This document shows, one piece after another, positions 27,989 to 37,718 of a stretch of 50,589 bases of DNA. The stretch is taken from assembly GCA_023384095.1 (NCBI GenBank), contig JAHDXT010000026.1, positions 1 to 50,589 of the forward strand, in the 5' to 3' direction. The notes beneath the pieces were generated by a model. The model had not been told where the DNA came from. It ran no database searches and saw nothing but the letters and a program-made list of their open reading frames with translations. The stretch is from Hyphomicrobiaceae bacterium. Its GTDB lineage: Bacteria; Pseudomonadota; Alphaproteobacteria; Rhizobiales; Hyphomicrobiaceae. Numbering within the stretch: the stretch's first letter is position 1; each line of letters opens with the position of its first letter. Made by a program: the position numbers and the translations under genes.

Positions 27989-28411
27989 ATGGATTTCGCG
28001 GGGATCAATCTGCTGGCAGTGCTGATTGCTGCGATCGGCAGCTTTCTCTTCGGGGGCGTCTGGTACGGCATCTTCTCCCGGCAATGGCTGGCCGCGGCGG
28101 GACTCCAGGCGCCGGTGAGCAAGGGTGGCGGCTGGCAGACCAATGCCGTGCCGTTCATCGTCGCTTTCGCCGCACAGCTCCTGATGGCCTACGTGCTGGC
28201 CGGAGTCATCGGCCATCTCGGCGCCGGCAAGGTCAACTTGCGCAACGGCATCCTGTCGGGGGCGTTCGTCTGGGCCGGATTCGTGATGACGTCCCTGCTG
28301 GTCAACCACACCTTCCAGGGCGCCAAGCGCGCGTTGACGATCATCGACGGCGGACATTGGCTGGGGGTGCTGGTGATCCAGGGCGCCGCCATCGGCGCGG
28401 CCGGCATCTGA
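27989..28411 (+). CDS. DUF1761 membrane protein
   Basis: A 140-residue integral membrane protein with four predicted helices (around 6-26, 52-75, 85-105 and 120-140), carrying the family pattern FLFGGVWYGIFSRQWLAA near the N-terminus and HWLGVLVIQGAAIGA at the end. GGGAGGG lies 5 nt before the ATG. The function of DUF1761 proteins is unknown. It is 36 bp after the methyltransferase gene and 126 bp before acs. Confidence 0.85.
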   Translation: MDFAGINLLAVLIAAIGSFLFGGVWYGIFSRQWLAAAGLQAPVSKGGGWQTNAVPFIVAFAAQLLMAYVLAGVIGHLGAGKVNLRNGILSGAFVWAGFVMTSLLVNHTFQGAKRALTIIDGGHWLGVLVIQGAAIGAAGI

Positions 28412-28537
28412 CTCGAGCGCACCGCACGGCCTGGTTGCGACAGTGCATCAGTACGACGAATGAGGCGATTGCCGGCCCGGAATGCGGCCGACATAATAGC
28501 CCAAACCCTCGATCACGCTTCCGGGAGGACGATGCCG

Positions 28538-30487
28538 ATGTCGGAGAAGAGCTATGCCGTGCCCGCGGAGTGGGCCAGCCGGGCCTGGGTCGACGCGGTC
28601 AAGTACCAGGAGATGTACAAGCGGTCCATCTCCGACCCGGGCGGGTTCTGGGGCGAGGCGGGCAAGCGCATCGACTGGATCAAGCCCTACAGCAAGGTCA
28701 AGAACACCTCCTTCGACCCGCACAACGTCTCCATCAAATGGTACGAGGATGGGACGCTCAACGTCTGCTACAACTGCATCGATCGGCATCTCGAGAAACG
28801 CGGCGACCAGGTGGCGATCATCTGGGAGGGCGATGATCCGACCGTCGACGACAAGATCACCTATCGCCAGCTTCACGAGCGGGTGTGCAAGTTCGCCAAC
28901 GTGCTGAAGGCGAACGGCGTCAAGAAGGGCGATCTGGTCACCATCTACCTGCCGATGATCCCCGAGTCGGTCTATGCCATGCTGGCCTGCGCCCGCATCG
29001 GCGCCATCCACTCCGTCGTGTTCGGCGGCTTTTCGCCCGACAGCCTGTCGGGGCGCATCGCCGATGCCGACTCCAAGTTCATCATCACCGCCGACGAGGG
29101 GCTGCGCGGCGGCCGCGCCGTGCCGCTCAAGAAGAACACCGACGAGGCGCTGAAGAGGACCAAGGGTGGCGAGAAGGTTCTCGTCGTGCGCCGCACCGGC
29201 GGCGATGTGCCGTGGAACGCGGAGCGCGACATCTGGCTGCACGAGGAGCTGGTGAAGGTGACGGCGGACTGCCCGGCGGTCGAGGTGAGCGCCGAGGACC
29301 CGCTGTTCATCCTCTACACCTCGGGCTCGACCGGCAGGCCCAAAGGCGTGGTGCACACCTCGGGCGGCTTTCTGGTCTACGTCTCGATGACGCACCAGTA
29401 CGTCTTCGATTACCACGACGGCGACGTCTACTGGTGCACTGCCGACGTCGGCTGGGTGACGGGCCACAGCTACGTCCTCTACGGCCCCCTGGCCAACGGC
29501 GCCACCACGCTGATGTTCGAGGGCGTGCCCAACTACCCGACGGCGTCGCGTTTCTGGCATGTCGTGGACAAGTGGGACGTCAACACCTTCTACACGGCGC
29601 CGACGGCGATCCGGGCGCTGATGGGCGCCGGCGACGACTTCGTGAGGCGCACCGACAGGTCCTCGCTGCGGCTGCTCGGCACCGTCGGCGAGCCGATCAA
29701 CCCGGAGGCGTGGGAATGGTATCACCGGGTGGTCGGCGAAGGGCGCTGCCCTGTCGTGGACACCTGGTGGCAGACGGAGACCGGCGGCATCCTCATCACT
29801 CCGCTGCCCGGCGCGACCAGGCTGAAACCCGGATCGGCGACGCTGCCGTTCTTCGGCATCGTGCCGGCCCTCGTCGACGACAAGGGAACGGTCGTGGAGG
29901 GCACGGGGAGCGGCAATCTGGTGCTGCTGGATAGCTGGCCGGGCCAGATGCGCACCGTGTTCCGCGACCACGAGCGCTTCGTGCAGACGTACTTCTCCGC
30001 CTACAAGGGCATGTACTTCACCGGCGACGGCTGCCGGCGGGACGAGGACGGCTATTACTGGATCACCGGCCGCGTCGACGACGTCATCAACGTCTCGGGG
30101 CACCGGCTCGGCACGGCCGAGGTCGAGAGCGCCCTCGTCTCGCATCCCAAGGTGGCCGAGGCGGCGGTGGTCGGCTATCCGCACGACCTCAAGGGTCAGG
30201 GCATCTATTGCTACGTCACCCTCAGGGCCGGGGAGACGCCGAGCGACGAGCTCAAGCGCGAGCTGGTCGCGCACGTGCGCCAGGAGATCGGGCCGATCGC
30301 ATCGCCCGACCTGATCCAGTTCGCGCCGGGGTTGCCGAAGACGCGCTCCGGCAAGATCATGCGCCGCATCCTGCGCAAGATCGCCGAGGACGACTTCTCC
30401 AATCTCGGCGACACCTCGACGCTCGCCGAGCCTGCCGTGGTCGAGGATCTGGTCACGAACCGCCAGAACAGGCGCAAGGGGGCGTGA
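28538..30487 (+). CDS. acs: Acetyl-CoA synthetase
   Basis: Activates acetate to acetyl-CoA via acetyl-AMP. 649 residues from the ATG at 28538, which sits 9 nt after GGGAGGA; the ATG two codons earlier is too close to this site. Motifs include the adenylation P-loop [23 protein letters not shown], the hinge [14 protein letters not shown] and the C-terminal [11 protein letters not shown], whose lysine (K606) is the position acetylated by Pat-type enzymes in other bacteria. Confidence 0.96.
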   Translation: MSEKSYAVPAEWASRAWVDAVKYQEMYKRSISDPGGFWGEAGKRIDWIKPYSKVKNTSFDPHNVSIKWYEDGTLNVCYNCIDRHLEKRGDQVAIIWEGDDPTVDDKITYRQLHERVCKFANVLKANGVKKGDLVTIYLPMIPESVYAMLACARIGAIHSVVFGGFSPDSLSGRIADADSKFIITADEGLRGGRAVPLKKNTDEALKRTKGGEKVLVVRRTGGDVPWNAERDIWLHEELVKVTADCPAVEVSAEDPLFILYTSGSTGRPKGVVHTSGGFLVYVSMTHQYVFDYHDGDVYWCTADVGWVTGHSYVLYGPLANGATTLMFEGVPNYPTASRFWHVVDKWDVNTFYTAPTAIRALMGAGDDFVRRTDRSSLRLLGTVGEPINPEAWEWYHRVVGEGRCPVVDTWWQTETGGILITPLPGATRLKPGSATLPFFGIVPALVDDKGTVVEGTGSGNLVLLDSWPGQMRTVFRDHERFVQTYFSAYKGMYFTGDGCRRDEDGYYWITGRVDDVINVSGHRLGTAEVESALVSHPKVAEAAVVGYPHDLKGQGIYCYVTLRAGETPSDELKRELVAHVRQEIGPIASPDLIQFAPGLPKTRSGKIMRRILRKIAEDDFSNLGDTSTLAEPAVVEDLVTNRQNRRKGA

Positions 30488-30579
30488 GCCTCGTTTTCCG
30501 CTGCCCCGCCTGGAGCCGATCCGGGCGGAACTCTGCAAAATACACCGCGGAGGTATGCGCGAGCAGTAAGGGTCACGCT

Positions 30580-31290
30580 CTATCGGCAGGTCGAGAGGAT
30601 GCCGCGGTCGAAATGGAAGTGGTCCCGGTGCGCAGCATTGAACTCCGGGCCGAGGGCGACGCGGAAATAGCGGCAGGCGCGCTGGTGCACGGCGCGCAGG
30701 AAGAGAGCTTCCTGGTCTTCACCTGTCCAGTCCTTGAGAACGGAGATCCTCTGCCCGTTCTCCAGCGTGAACCCGGAAATATCGATGGCGTTGGCGGTGG
30801 CGTGCTCGCTGCGCATGTCCTTCCAGAAGGGGTTGCCGACGATATTGCGGCATGAATAGGTCCCCATATGCTGGACCGATGCGACCCGCTGGCCGAGCAT
30901 CGAGGCCGCGAGCGGCTGCACCTCGTGCGCCATCCAGAGTGCGAGCGCGGCCGCAGCCTGGCAGGACAGCTTGTCGACCGGCAGACCGGCGCCGCCGAGC
31001 GAAGAGACGCGGACGCTGTTGGTCCAGCCACAGCCTTTGCTCAGCGGGTTGTCGCGAATGGGCACAGCCTCGATGTGAGGAGGCACGAGCACGCGCGAGC
31101 ACAGCTCCGCGTCGCGCCTCAACTCGGCAATCTGCCAGTCGACGAAAAAGAACCCCGGGCTGTCGAGATCGAGCGCCGGCAGCGGGCTGTATCTCGGCGG
31201 CACAAGCCCCTGCCGGAACGCCAGCGCGGTCCCTCCCAGCAACAACAGCAGGAGGAGAAAGCGTCCCACGGGAAGTCGGCGTCTGCGCAT
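30580..31290 (-). CDS. Extensin-like domain protein
   Basis: A 236-residue membrane-anchored protein: a basic start MRRRRLPVGR, one transmembrane helix (FLLLLLLLGGTALAF) and an extensin-like C-terminal domain with CSRVL, LSKGCGWTNSVRV, SCQAAAALALWM, MGTYSCRNI, SEHATANAIDISGF and HRDHFHFD. The conserved His and Asp residues resemble metal-dependent VanY/LAS-type peptidases, so a role in cell-wall processing is plausible but unproven. The ATG at 31290 is preferred; one at 31341 is possible. Convergent with acs. Confidence 0.87.
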   Translation of the reverse strand: MRRRRLPVGRFLLLLLLLGGTALAFRQGLVPPRYSPLPALDLDSPGFFFVDWQIAELRRDAELCSRVLVPPHIEAVPIRDNPLSKGCGWTNSVRVSSLGGAGLPVDKLSCQAAAALALWMAHEVQPLAASMLGQRVASVQHMGTYSCRNIVGNPFWKDMRSEHATANAIDISGFTLENGQRISVLKDWTGEDQEALFLRAVHQRACRYFRVALGPEFNAAHRDHFHFDRGILSTCR

Positions 31291-31455
31291 GGAGACCGTT
31301 CGGCGGAGGGCTCCTTCTGTATAAGAGTTTTCGACGGCCATGTAAGCAGGAACTGGCGTCGTCCCCGGTGCTTGTCGAGCTTGTCGTGCCTGTCGTGCAA
31401 CCCCGCCAGGAACTCGTATGCGCCGCACCACTTTCGCGCTGCGGCGCAACCGGGA

Positions 31456-32082
31456 TTATGGGTCATGAGTGGATGGAATGCCGGAGTCGTCCGGCTGGCG
31501 CCGCTTGCGGCCGGTGAGCATGGCCTTCACGAGATTCTCGCGGTGCTCGAAGCTTGCGAGAATGACGCCCGCGACGTGCAGTCCGATCAGCAGGAGCATC
31601 AGATTGGCCGCCATCTCGTGAATGTCCTCCAGCCAGTGGGCATCGCGATACGCCTCTCCTGACATCAGGATGCCGGTGGCGGCGGTGAGCGCGAGCGTCA
31701 ACAGCAGCGCGACGACCATGGCCCCGCCAGCCGGATTGTGGCCGAGGTACCGCCTGGCCCGGAAGCGGAGACTGTCCGCCAGATGACTTGCTACAGCCGA
31801 TGGCCGATAGATGAAGTCGCCGAAGCGTGCGTGCGTGGTGCCGATGATTCCCCACACCACGCGGGCGGCAAGCAGCACCGCGATGGCATAGCCCGCCCAC
31901 TCGTGCAGTAACTGCAGCTCGTCGCCTGTCGCCCAGGCCACCGCGAAAAGGATCACCAGCGACCAGTGAAAGACGCGGACGAACGGATCCCAGACTCGGA
32001 CCGTTTCCGCCGCCCCGGCGGGCGTGGCCCTTGCCGGCGGCGTAGCGCCGCCGGCTCGAAGCCTTTCTGTGACGTCGGTCAT
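31456..32082 (-). CDS. Cytochrome b561 family protein
   Basis: A 208-residue di-heme membrane cytochrome. VWDPFVRVFHWSLVILFAVAW, ELQLLHEWAGYAIAVLLAAR, GGAMVVALLLTLALTAATG and HEMAANLMLLLIGLHVAGVI form four helices with the ligand histidines. It resembles the cytochrome subunits of Ni/Fe-hydrogenase and thiosulfate systems, but no partner dehydrogenase is nearby. The gene overlaps the upstream PepSY gene (ATGA); PepSY proteins and b561 cytochromes are often paired, which suggests a common function. Confidence 0.92.
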   Translation of the reverse strand: MTDVTERLRAGGATPPARATPAGAAETVRVWDPFVRVFHWSLVILFAVAWATGDELQLLHEWAGYAIAVLLAARVVWGIIGTTHARFGDFIYRPSAVASHLADSLRFRARRYLGHNPAGGAMVVALLLTLALTAATGILMSGEAYRDAHWLEDIHEMAANLMLLLIGLHVAGVILASFEHRENLVKAMLTGRKRRQPDDSGIPSTHDP

Positions 32083-32363
32083 CGATTGCGCGTCTTGGTC
32101 CGCAGGACTTCGCCCGTGCCCGGATGGAGGTAGGCTTTGACGCGCTTGCCGTCCTTGATCGCCGAGACCTCGTAGGCGCCGTCGTCGATCTCGATCTCGC
32201 GGATGTCGTAGCCCTGCGAGGCGAGCTTCTCGGCGATCTGGGCGATCGACATCCATTGTTCCTTCGGCACGTTCACCCCGAGCCTGTCATCGGCGGCCGC
32301 GGCGTAGCCGGCACCCGCAGCGGTGGCGATCGCCAGAGCGGACCCGATAAGCATCTTGCGCAT
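32079..32363 (-). CDS. Exported PepSY domain protein
   Basis: A 94-residue protein with a signal peptide (MRKMLIGSALAIATAAGAGYAAA) and one PepSY_2-type domain: EQWMSIAQIAEKLASQGYDI then REIEIDDGAYEVSAIKDGKR and HPGTGEVL. The start has GAGGAG upstream. PepSY domains are proposed periplasmic inhibitors or modulators. It is coupled to the cytochrome b561 gene and divergent from a second PepSY gene. Confidence 0.9.
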   Translation of the reverse strand: MRKMLIGSALAIATAAGAGYAAAADDRLGVNVPKEQWMSIAQIAEKLASQGYDIREIEIDDGAYEVSAIKDGKRVKAYLHPGTGEVLRTKTRNR

Positions 32364-32493
32364 TTCCAGTCTCCTCATCTCGGCCGGCACGGAATTGTGC
32401 GGCCGTGCGCAGACATGGCAGAGTGGCGCTGACGGCAGGCCGTTGATCCATGTCAGGGAATTGTCAGGCTGCCTGCTGCTAACATCCCGGCCG

Positions 32494-32835
32494 ATGAGCG
32501 CGATTCTGGACAGAAGGGCTCTGATGTTCGCCGCGGCGGCCATGGCTGCCGCGGCGGGCGCCGCCTATCCGAGCGAGCGCAGGAACCGCGGGCGCGGCGA
32601 CCGGCACGATCACGAGAGCGCCCGCCGTGCGCTCGAGGAAGGCCGTGCGCGGCCGCTCGCCGAAATCCTCGAGCAGGTGCGCGGGCAGCTCGGGGGCGAG
32701 GTGATCGGCGTCGAGTTCGACCGGGAGGACGGCCGCTACGTCTATGAGTTCAAGGTGATCACGCGCGGCGGCCGGCTGCGCGAGGTCTACGTGGACGCCT
32801 TGACCGCGGCGATCCTGAAGGACGAGGAGGACTGA
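32494..32835 (+). CDS. Exported PepSY domain protein upstream of a two-component system
   Basis: A 113-residue protein with an N-terminal hydrophobic export segment (RRALMFAAAAMAAAAGAAYP) containing two adjacent arginines, a basic/His linker and a PepSY domain (LAEILEQVRGQLGGEVIGVE, YVYEFKVITRGGRLREVYVD). The stop overlaps the regulator start by one base, so it belongs to that operon. The ATG at 32494 is chosen; 32524 is also possible. PepSY proteins in such operons may be sensed by, or modulate, the kinase. Confidence 0.87.
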   Translation: MSAILDRRALMFAAAAMAAAAGAAYPSERRNRGRGDRHDHESARRALEEGRARPLAEILEQVRGQLGGEVIGVEFDREDGRYVYEFKVITRGGRLREVYVDALTAAILKDEED

Positions 32836-33500
32836 TGCGGATCCTTCTGGCCGAGGACGAGGCGCGGATCGCCGCCGACGTCACGGCCGCGCTGCAGGCG
32901 GCGGGCTATCTCGTCGAGACCGCGCTCGACGGCGAGGAGGCCTGGTTCCGAGGCGATACGGAGGACTACGACCTCGTCGTCCTGGACCTCGGGCTGCCGA
33001 GGATGGACGGCCTCGCGGTCCTGAAAAAATGGCGCGCCACGGGGCGCACGATGCCGGTGCTCGTCCTCACGGCACGCGGCTCCTGGCCCGAGCGGGTCGA
33101 GGGGATAGACGCCGGGGCCGACGACTACCTGCCGAAGCCGTTCCGCATGGAGGAGCTGCTGGCGCGCGTCCGCGCCGTGATCCGGCGTTCGACGGGACAC
33201 GCCGGCTCCGTCATCGAGGCGGGAGCCCTCGCCCTGGACCCGCGGCAGATGCGTGTGACCAGGAACGGCATCCCCGTCTCGCTGTCGCCCCTCGAGTATC
33301 GCCTTCTCGCCTATCTCATGCACCACAGGGGCCGCGTCGTTCCGGGTCCGGAGTTGCTCGAGCACCTCTACGGCGGCGGCGAGGGCCACGAGGTCAACGC
33401 ACTCGAGGCAATCCTGGCGCGGCTGCGCAAGAAGCTCGGGGCGGCAGCCGTCGAGACCCGGCGCGGCTTCGGCTATTCGATCGCGGCCGAGAGCACATGA
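32835..33500 (+). CDS. OmpR/PhoP-family response regulator
   Basis: 221 residues. The receiver domain (1-115) has the acidic pair E7/D8, phosphoacceptor D51 in VVLDLGLPRMDG, LTARG and the DDYLPKPF lysine. The C-terminal winged helix (about 125-218) has SLSPLEYRLLAYLMHH and VETRRGFGYSI. It overlaps the kinase gene by 4 nt and is translated with the PepSY protein and its kinase. The target genes are unknown; the divergent PepSY-b561 pair is a good candidate. Confidence 0.95.
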   Translation: MRILLAEDEARIAADVTAALQAAGYLVETALDGEEAWFRGDTEDYDLVVLDLGLPRMDGLAVLKKWRATGRTMPVLVLTARGSWPERVEGIDAGADDYLPKPFRMEELLARVRAVIRRSTGHAGSVIEAGALALDPRQMRVTRNGIPVSLSPLEYRLLAYLMHHRGRVVPGPELLEHLYGGGEGHEVNALEAILARLRKKLGAAAVETRRGFGYSIAAEST

Positions 33501-34837
33501 GCCACGGCTCACTCCGCCTCCGTCTGCTGGCGGCGGGAGCGATATCCATCCTTGCCGCAACCGCCCTGTCGGCGATGGGGCTGGCGCTGCTGTTCGAGCG
33601 CCACGTCGAGCGCCGCGTGCTGGCCGAGCTCGGCGTCTACCTCGACCAGATCATCGCCGGGCTCGACCGCGGGGCCGACGGCGAGCTGACGGTGGCGGGC
33701 CCGCAGGCCGATCCGCGTTTCGCACAGCCGCTGTCGGGACTCTACTGGCAGATCCAGGCGGGAGAGACGGTCCTGCGCTCGCGATCGCTCTGGGACGCCG
33801 AGCTCCACGTTCCGGCCGACACTCTGGACGACGGCGCCGTCCACCAGCATCGCACCCTGGGGCCGAAGGGAGCCCGGCTCATAACCCTGGAACGACGCGT
33901 GACGCTGCCGCCGCGGCTCGGCAGCCAGGCAATCCGGGCGGCCGTGGCGCTGGATACGGCGGAGATCACGGCCGCGACCCGCGCATTCGCGGTCGACCTT
34001 CTGCCCTATGTCGGGCTCATCGCCATGGTCCTCATCGCGGCGGCCTATGTGCAAGTCGCGTTCGGGCTCGGGCCGCTCTCCCAGGTCCGCGATCGACTCG
34101 CTGCGATCCGGGAAGGCCGGGCGCAGCGCCTCGGAACGGAGTTCCCGACAGAGGTGCTGCCGCTGGCGGCGGAAGTGGACGCGTTGCTGGACGCGCGCGA
34201 GCTCCAGGCGGAGCGGGCGCGGGCACGAGCAGCCGATCTCGCGCACGGTCTGAAGACGCCGCTGCAGGTGCTCGCCGGCGACGTCGAGCGGCTGCGACAG
34301 AAGGGGGAAGTTGCCATTGCCGCCGATGTCGAGCAGGTGGCGACGTCGATGCAGCGCCATGTGGACCGGGAGATCGCCCGCGCACGCGTCAAGCAGGGGG
34401 CTGGGCTCGCCCGTGCGCGCGTGGCCGAGGTGCTCGATCGGGTGCTTGCCGTCGTCATGCGAACGCCCGCCGGCGCGCGGCTCGAATGGCAGGTCGACAG
34501 CCAGGCTGAGCTTTCTGCCCGCATCGATCCCGACGACCTCGCCGAGGCGGTCGGCAATCTGCTCGAGAATGCGGCGCGGCATGCGCGGCGGCGCGTCAGC
34601 GTCACGGCCTCGCGCCGCGGCTCGCTGGCGGTGATCCTGGTCGCCGACGACGGCCTCGGAATTCCCGCCGACCGGCTTGAGGATATGCTCGCCCGCGGCG
34701 GCCGCCTGGACGAAGCCGGGACCGGGGCAGGGCTCGGCCTCGCCATCGTCCACGACATTGCCGAGGCGTGGGCGGGGCGTTTCCGGCTACGCTCCGGACC
34801 GGCGGGGCTCGAGGCGGAGCTCGAGCTCCCGGCCTGA
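33497..34837 (+). CDS. PhoQ-like membrane sensor histidine kinase
   Basis: 446 residues. Two transmembrane helices (about 10-33 and 168-190) enclose a periplasmic sensor of about 135 residues. A HAMP-like segment and the histidine box DLAHGLKTPLQVLAGDVERL (H250) follow; the HGLKTPL form instead of HELRTPL is typical of PhoQ-type kinases. The ATPase domain has the N-box AVGNLLENAARHA, DDGLGIP and GAGLGLAIVHDIA. It forms an ATGA overlap with the regulator gene. Confidence 0.93.
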   Translation: MSHGSLRLRLLAAGAISILAATALSAMGLALLFERHVERRVLAELGVYLDQIIAGLDRGADGELTVAGPQADPRFAQPLSGLYWQIQAGETVLRSRSLWDAELHVPADTLDDGAVHQHRTLGPKGARLITLERRVTLPPRLGSQAIRAAVALDTAEITAATRAFAVDLLPYVGLIAMVLIAAAYVQVAFGLGPLSQVRDRLAAIREGRAQRLGTEFPTEVLPLAAEVDALLDARELQAERARARAADLAHGLKTPLQVLAGDVERLRQKGEVAIAADVEQVATSMQRHVDREIARARVKQGAGLARARVAEVLDRVLAVVMRTPAGARLEWQVDSQAELSARIDPDDLAEAVGNLLENAARHARRRVSVTASRRGSLAVILVADDGLGIPADRLEDMLARGGRLDEAGTGAGLGLAIVHDIAEAWAGRFRLRSGPAGLEAELELPA

Positions 34838-34877
34838 GCCGGGAGGCGGCGCGCCGACTGGAGCGGCCGCGGCGCCC

Positions 34878-36554
34878 CTATCGAACGAGCGTAATGCCTC
34901 GGATTCCGGCGATGCGGAGCAGAAGCTGCGCCGCGATCAGGAACACCACGACCGAGGCCATGATGCACGCGGCGAACGCGGCGGCCTGGTTGAGTGCGCC
35001 GCGCTCGTCGAGATAGAGCACCGAAACGGAGGCGAGCTGGGTCACTGGCGTGATGAGGAAGATCACCGCCGACAGCGTCACCATCGCCCGCATGAAATAG
35101 AACACGCCGACCGAGATGATGGTCGGCCATATCAATGGCAGCGTGATGCGCCGGAAGGTGGTCAGCCGGCTTGCCCCCAGCGTGGCCGAGGCCTCGTCGA
35201 AGGCGCGGCTGATCTGCTTCATGTTGGTGGTCGCCAGCAGGAATCCCTGCGCGTGATAGTGGTAGAGATTGCAGATCGCGATGATCAGCATCGTTCCGTA
35301 GATGGCATAGACGGGGTTTGCGGGATCGTTGAAGGCGAGGACGTAACCGAGCCCGAGCACCATGCCGGGAACCGCGGCGGGCAGGATCGCGAGGAAGTAG
35401 AAGAGCCGCATCGGGCGGTTCTGCACATGGTGGTTGGCGTAGGCCGCCGCAGTGACCACGATCATCCCGAGGACGGCTGTGATCACCGCCACATAGATGC
35501 TGGTCCACAGCGGCTCGATGCCGTTCTGGACGTCGAACGCGTAGTGATGCAGCGTGAAGCTGAGATTATAGGGCCACAGCCGCACGAAGCTGGCGTAGAC
35601 GACCACTCCGACGACGATCAGGATGGCAGCGGCGATGGCGGCGCTGTAGAGGAACCAGAGCCGGTCGCGCGCCGGCTCCGGCTTCGGCACCAGCGGCACG
35701 GATTGCGCGGTCACCGATGCGAACTGCCGCCGCGCGATCCATTTCTCGGCGAAAACGGCGAGAGCCGCCGGAAGCAGCAGGATGACCCCCACTACGGCGC
35801 CCATCGAGAAATTGGCCTGGCCTGAAACCTGGTTATAGATCTCGACCGCGAGCACGGAGTAGTTGCCGCCGATCACGACCGGGTTGCCGAAATCGGTGAT
35901 GACGATGGCGAAGACGACGAACGTCGCCGAGGCGATTCCATACCGCGTCGCGGGCAGCGTTACCGTCCAGAAGACTCTGGCCGAGGATGCCCCGAGGCTC
36001 GTCGCCGATTCGTAGAGCCGCGCGTCGCTGACGGCCAATGCGGTGGCCAGGATCAGGAACGCGTGCGGGAACGCATAGAGCGTGTCGGCGATGAAAATCC
36101 CCCAGAACCCGTAGATGTCGAGCTCGGTGCCGAATGTCCGGTTGATCAGGCCGTTGCGGCCGAGCAGGAACTGCAGACCGATCGCCTGCACCAGCGACGG
36201 CGAGAAGATCGGGATCAGCGCGATCATCCGCAGCACGCGCTTCAACGGCATGCAGGTGCGCTCGATCGCGTAGGCGAAGCCGTAGGCCAGCGCGACGGTG
36301 AACAGGGTCACCGCGATCGTCACCTCGAACGTGTTGCCGAGAATGCCGAGGAAGCGCGCGCTGGTGAAATAGCTCACATAATTGTCGAGGCCGATGCTGC
36401 CGTCCGGCGCCACGAAGGAAAAGCGGAGGATCGCCCAGATCGGCGCGAGCACGAACAGCACGAGCAGCAGGGCTGCGCCGGCGGCAATGGCGAAGATGAA
36501 CAGCCGGTCGGCATCGGCTCGGGGGCGGATCGTGCGCAGCGCAAGACCGGTCAT
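34878..36554 (-). CDS. Double-length ABC transporter permease (2-aminoethylphosphonate/iron type)
   Basis: A 558-residue permease made of two fused binding-protein-dependent transport domains with about 12 helices. The first EAA-type loop reads YESATSLGASSARVFWTVTLP and the second DEASATLGASRLTTFRRITLP. Such fused permeases occur in PhnU2- and FbpB-like importers. It overlaps the ATPase gene by 4 nt (ATGA). The substrate cannot be decided from the permease; context points to an organophosphorus compound. Confidence 0.9.
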   Translation of the reverse strand: MTGLALRTIRPRADADRLFIFAIAAGAALLLVLFVLAPIWAILRFSFVAPDGSIGLDNYVSYFTSARFLGILGNTFEVTIAVTLFTVALAYGFAYAIERTCMPLKRVLRMIALIPIFSPSLVQAIGLQFLLGRNGLINRTFGTELDIYGFWGIFIADTLYAFPHAFLILATALAVSDARLYESATSLGASSARVFWTVTLPATRYGIASATFVVFAIVITDFGNPVVIGGNYSVLAVEIYNQVSGQANFSMGAVVGVILLLPAALAVFAEKWIARRQFASVTAQSVPLVPKPEPARDRLWFLYSAAIAAAILIVVGVVVYASFVRLWPYNLSFTLHHYAFDVQNGIEPLWTSIYVAVITAVLGMIVVTAAAYANHHVQNRPMRLFYFLAILPAAVPGMVLGLGYVLAFNDPANPVYAIYGTMLIIAICNLYHYHAQGFLLATTNMKQISRAFDEASATLGASRLTTFRRITLPLIWPTIISVGVFYFMRAMVTLSAVIFLITPVTQLASVSVLYLDERGALNQAAAFAACIMASVVVFLIAAQLLLRIAGIRGITLVR

Positions 36555-37567
36555 CGGGACGCGGCGCCGAGCCGGCTGAGACGGGCTCGCGGCAGCTCGA
36601 ACCGCAGCAGCTCACCTTGCGCAAGTCGCTTGCGGGCGCCGTGGACTTCGATCTCCAGCGCATTGCCCTCCGTCTCGACGAGGATCCTCGTCATGTTGCC
36701 GAGGAATGCGGTGCGCCTGACGATGCCCTCGAACACCGGCTCACCGCCGCCGCCGTCGTCGACGATGCGGACATGCTCGGGGCGGATGGCGAGGACCTCG
36801 CCCGCACCCGCCGCCTCGCCGTCGAGACGGCCCTGCCACGGCGCGCCGTCCAGCACGTTGAGCCGCCCGATGAACTCGCCGACGAAGCGGGTGGCCGGCC
36901 GCCAGTAGAGCTCGTCGGCGGAGCCGACCTGATCGATCCGGCCGCGGTTCATCACCACGATCCTGTCGGCCATCTCCATCGCCTCGTCCTGGTCGTGCGT
37001 GACCATGATCGTGGTGATGCCGAGGCGCTTCTGCAGCTCGCGGATCTCGCCGCGCAGTGCCTCGCGCACCTTGGCGTCGAGCGCCGACAGGGGCTCGTCG
37101 AGCAGCAGGACCTCCGGTTGCGGCGCGAGCGCCCGCGCCAGCGCGACGCGCTGCTGCATGCCGCCGGAGAGCTCGTGCGGGTGCTTCGATGCGTGCTCCG
37201 ACAGGTGCACGAGCTCGAGCATCTCGCCGGTCCGCGCCGCGATTTCCGCACGCGGAAGCTTACGGCATTCGAGGCCGTAGGCGATATTCCTCGCCACCGT
37301 CAGGTTGGGGAACAGCGAGTACGACTGGAAGACGACGCCGAAATTGCGCTTGCGGGCAGGCAGCATCCCGAGATCGCGGCCGCGCAGCTCGATCGCGCCC
37401 TCGTCCAGCGTCTCCAATCCCGCGATCAGCCTGAGCAGCGTGGTCTTTCCGCATCCCGATGGCCCGAGAAAACAGACGAACTCGCCCTCGCCGACCTCCA
37501 GCTCGACGCGGTCGACCGCGACGACGCCGCTGAATCGCCTCGTGACCTTCTTCAGTGACAGGAGCAT
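36551..37567 (-). CDS. ABC transporter ATP-binding protein (phosphonate/spermidine-type)
   Basis: 338 residues with Walker A GPSGCGKTT, Q-loop VVFQSYSLFPN, signature LSGGMQQRVALARALAPQP, Walker B LLLDEPLSALD and the switch histidine in MVTHDQ. A C-terminal TOBE domain (about 240-338; LAIRPEHVRIVDDG) marks the PotA/FbpC/PhnT2 class. It starts at the ATG at 37567 and is divergent from the binding-protein gene across 151 bp. Confidence 0.93.
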   Translation of the reverse strand: MLLSLKKVTRRFSGVVAVDRVELEVGEGEFVCFLGPSGCGKTTLLRLIAGLETLDEGAIELRGRDLGMLPARKRNFGVVFQSYSLFPNLTVARNIAYGLECRKLPRAEIAARTGEMLELVHLSEHASKHPHELSGGMQQRVALARALAPQPEVLLLDEPLSALDAKVREALRGEIRELQKRLGITTIMVTHDQDEAMEMADRIVVMNRGRIDQVGSADELYWRPATRFVGEFIGRLNVLDGAPWQGRLDGEAAGAGEVLAIRPEHVRIVDDGGGGEPVFEGIVRRTAFLGNMTRILVETEGNALEIEVHGARKRLAQGELLRFELPRARLSRLGAASR

Positions 37568-37692
37568 GCTGCGCAGGTCCTCGAAAGCGTTGTGTTCGCC
37601 AACCTTGATGTTGTGATTGCCACATACACGTGCTAGCGTCGCCGTGCTGACGAAATTCGCATAATCTGAATCCCGCGCGCAAGCGGAGACAG

Positions 37693-37706
37693 ATCGAAAT
37701 CGAAAA
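37693..37706. promoter_or_regulatory. Possible DeoR/GlpR-type operator repeat
   Basis: ATCGAAATCGAAAA, a direct repeat of ATCGAA, lies 12 bp before the binding-protein start codon in the divergent transporter promoter. GlpR-like regulators favour short TTCGA-containing repeats, and a DeoR gene closes this locus. However, the same 14 bases occur in reverse complement at 18995-19008 beside a REP element, which weakens the case. Confidence 0.3.
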
Positions 37707-37718
37707 GGGAGGATCTGG

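Noticed and set aside
28448-30538. A 696-codon minus-strand frame opposite acs.
   Set aside because: Antisense to a fully conserved acetyl-CoA synthetase; no independent motifs or ribosome-binding site.
37693-37706. ATCGAA direct repeat as a firm GlpR operator.
   Set aside because: The same 14-mer occurs at 18995-19008 next to a REP element with no link to glycerol metabolism, so it is kept only as a weak candidate.
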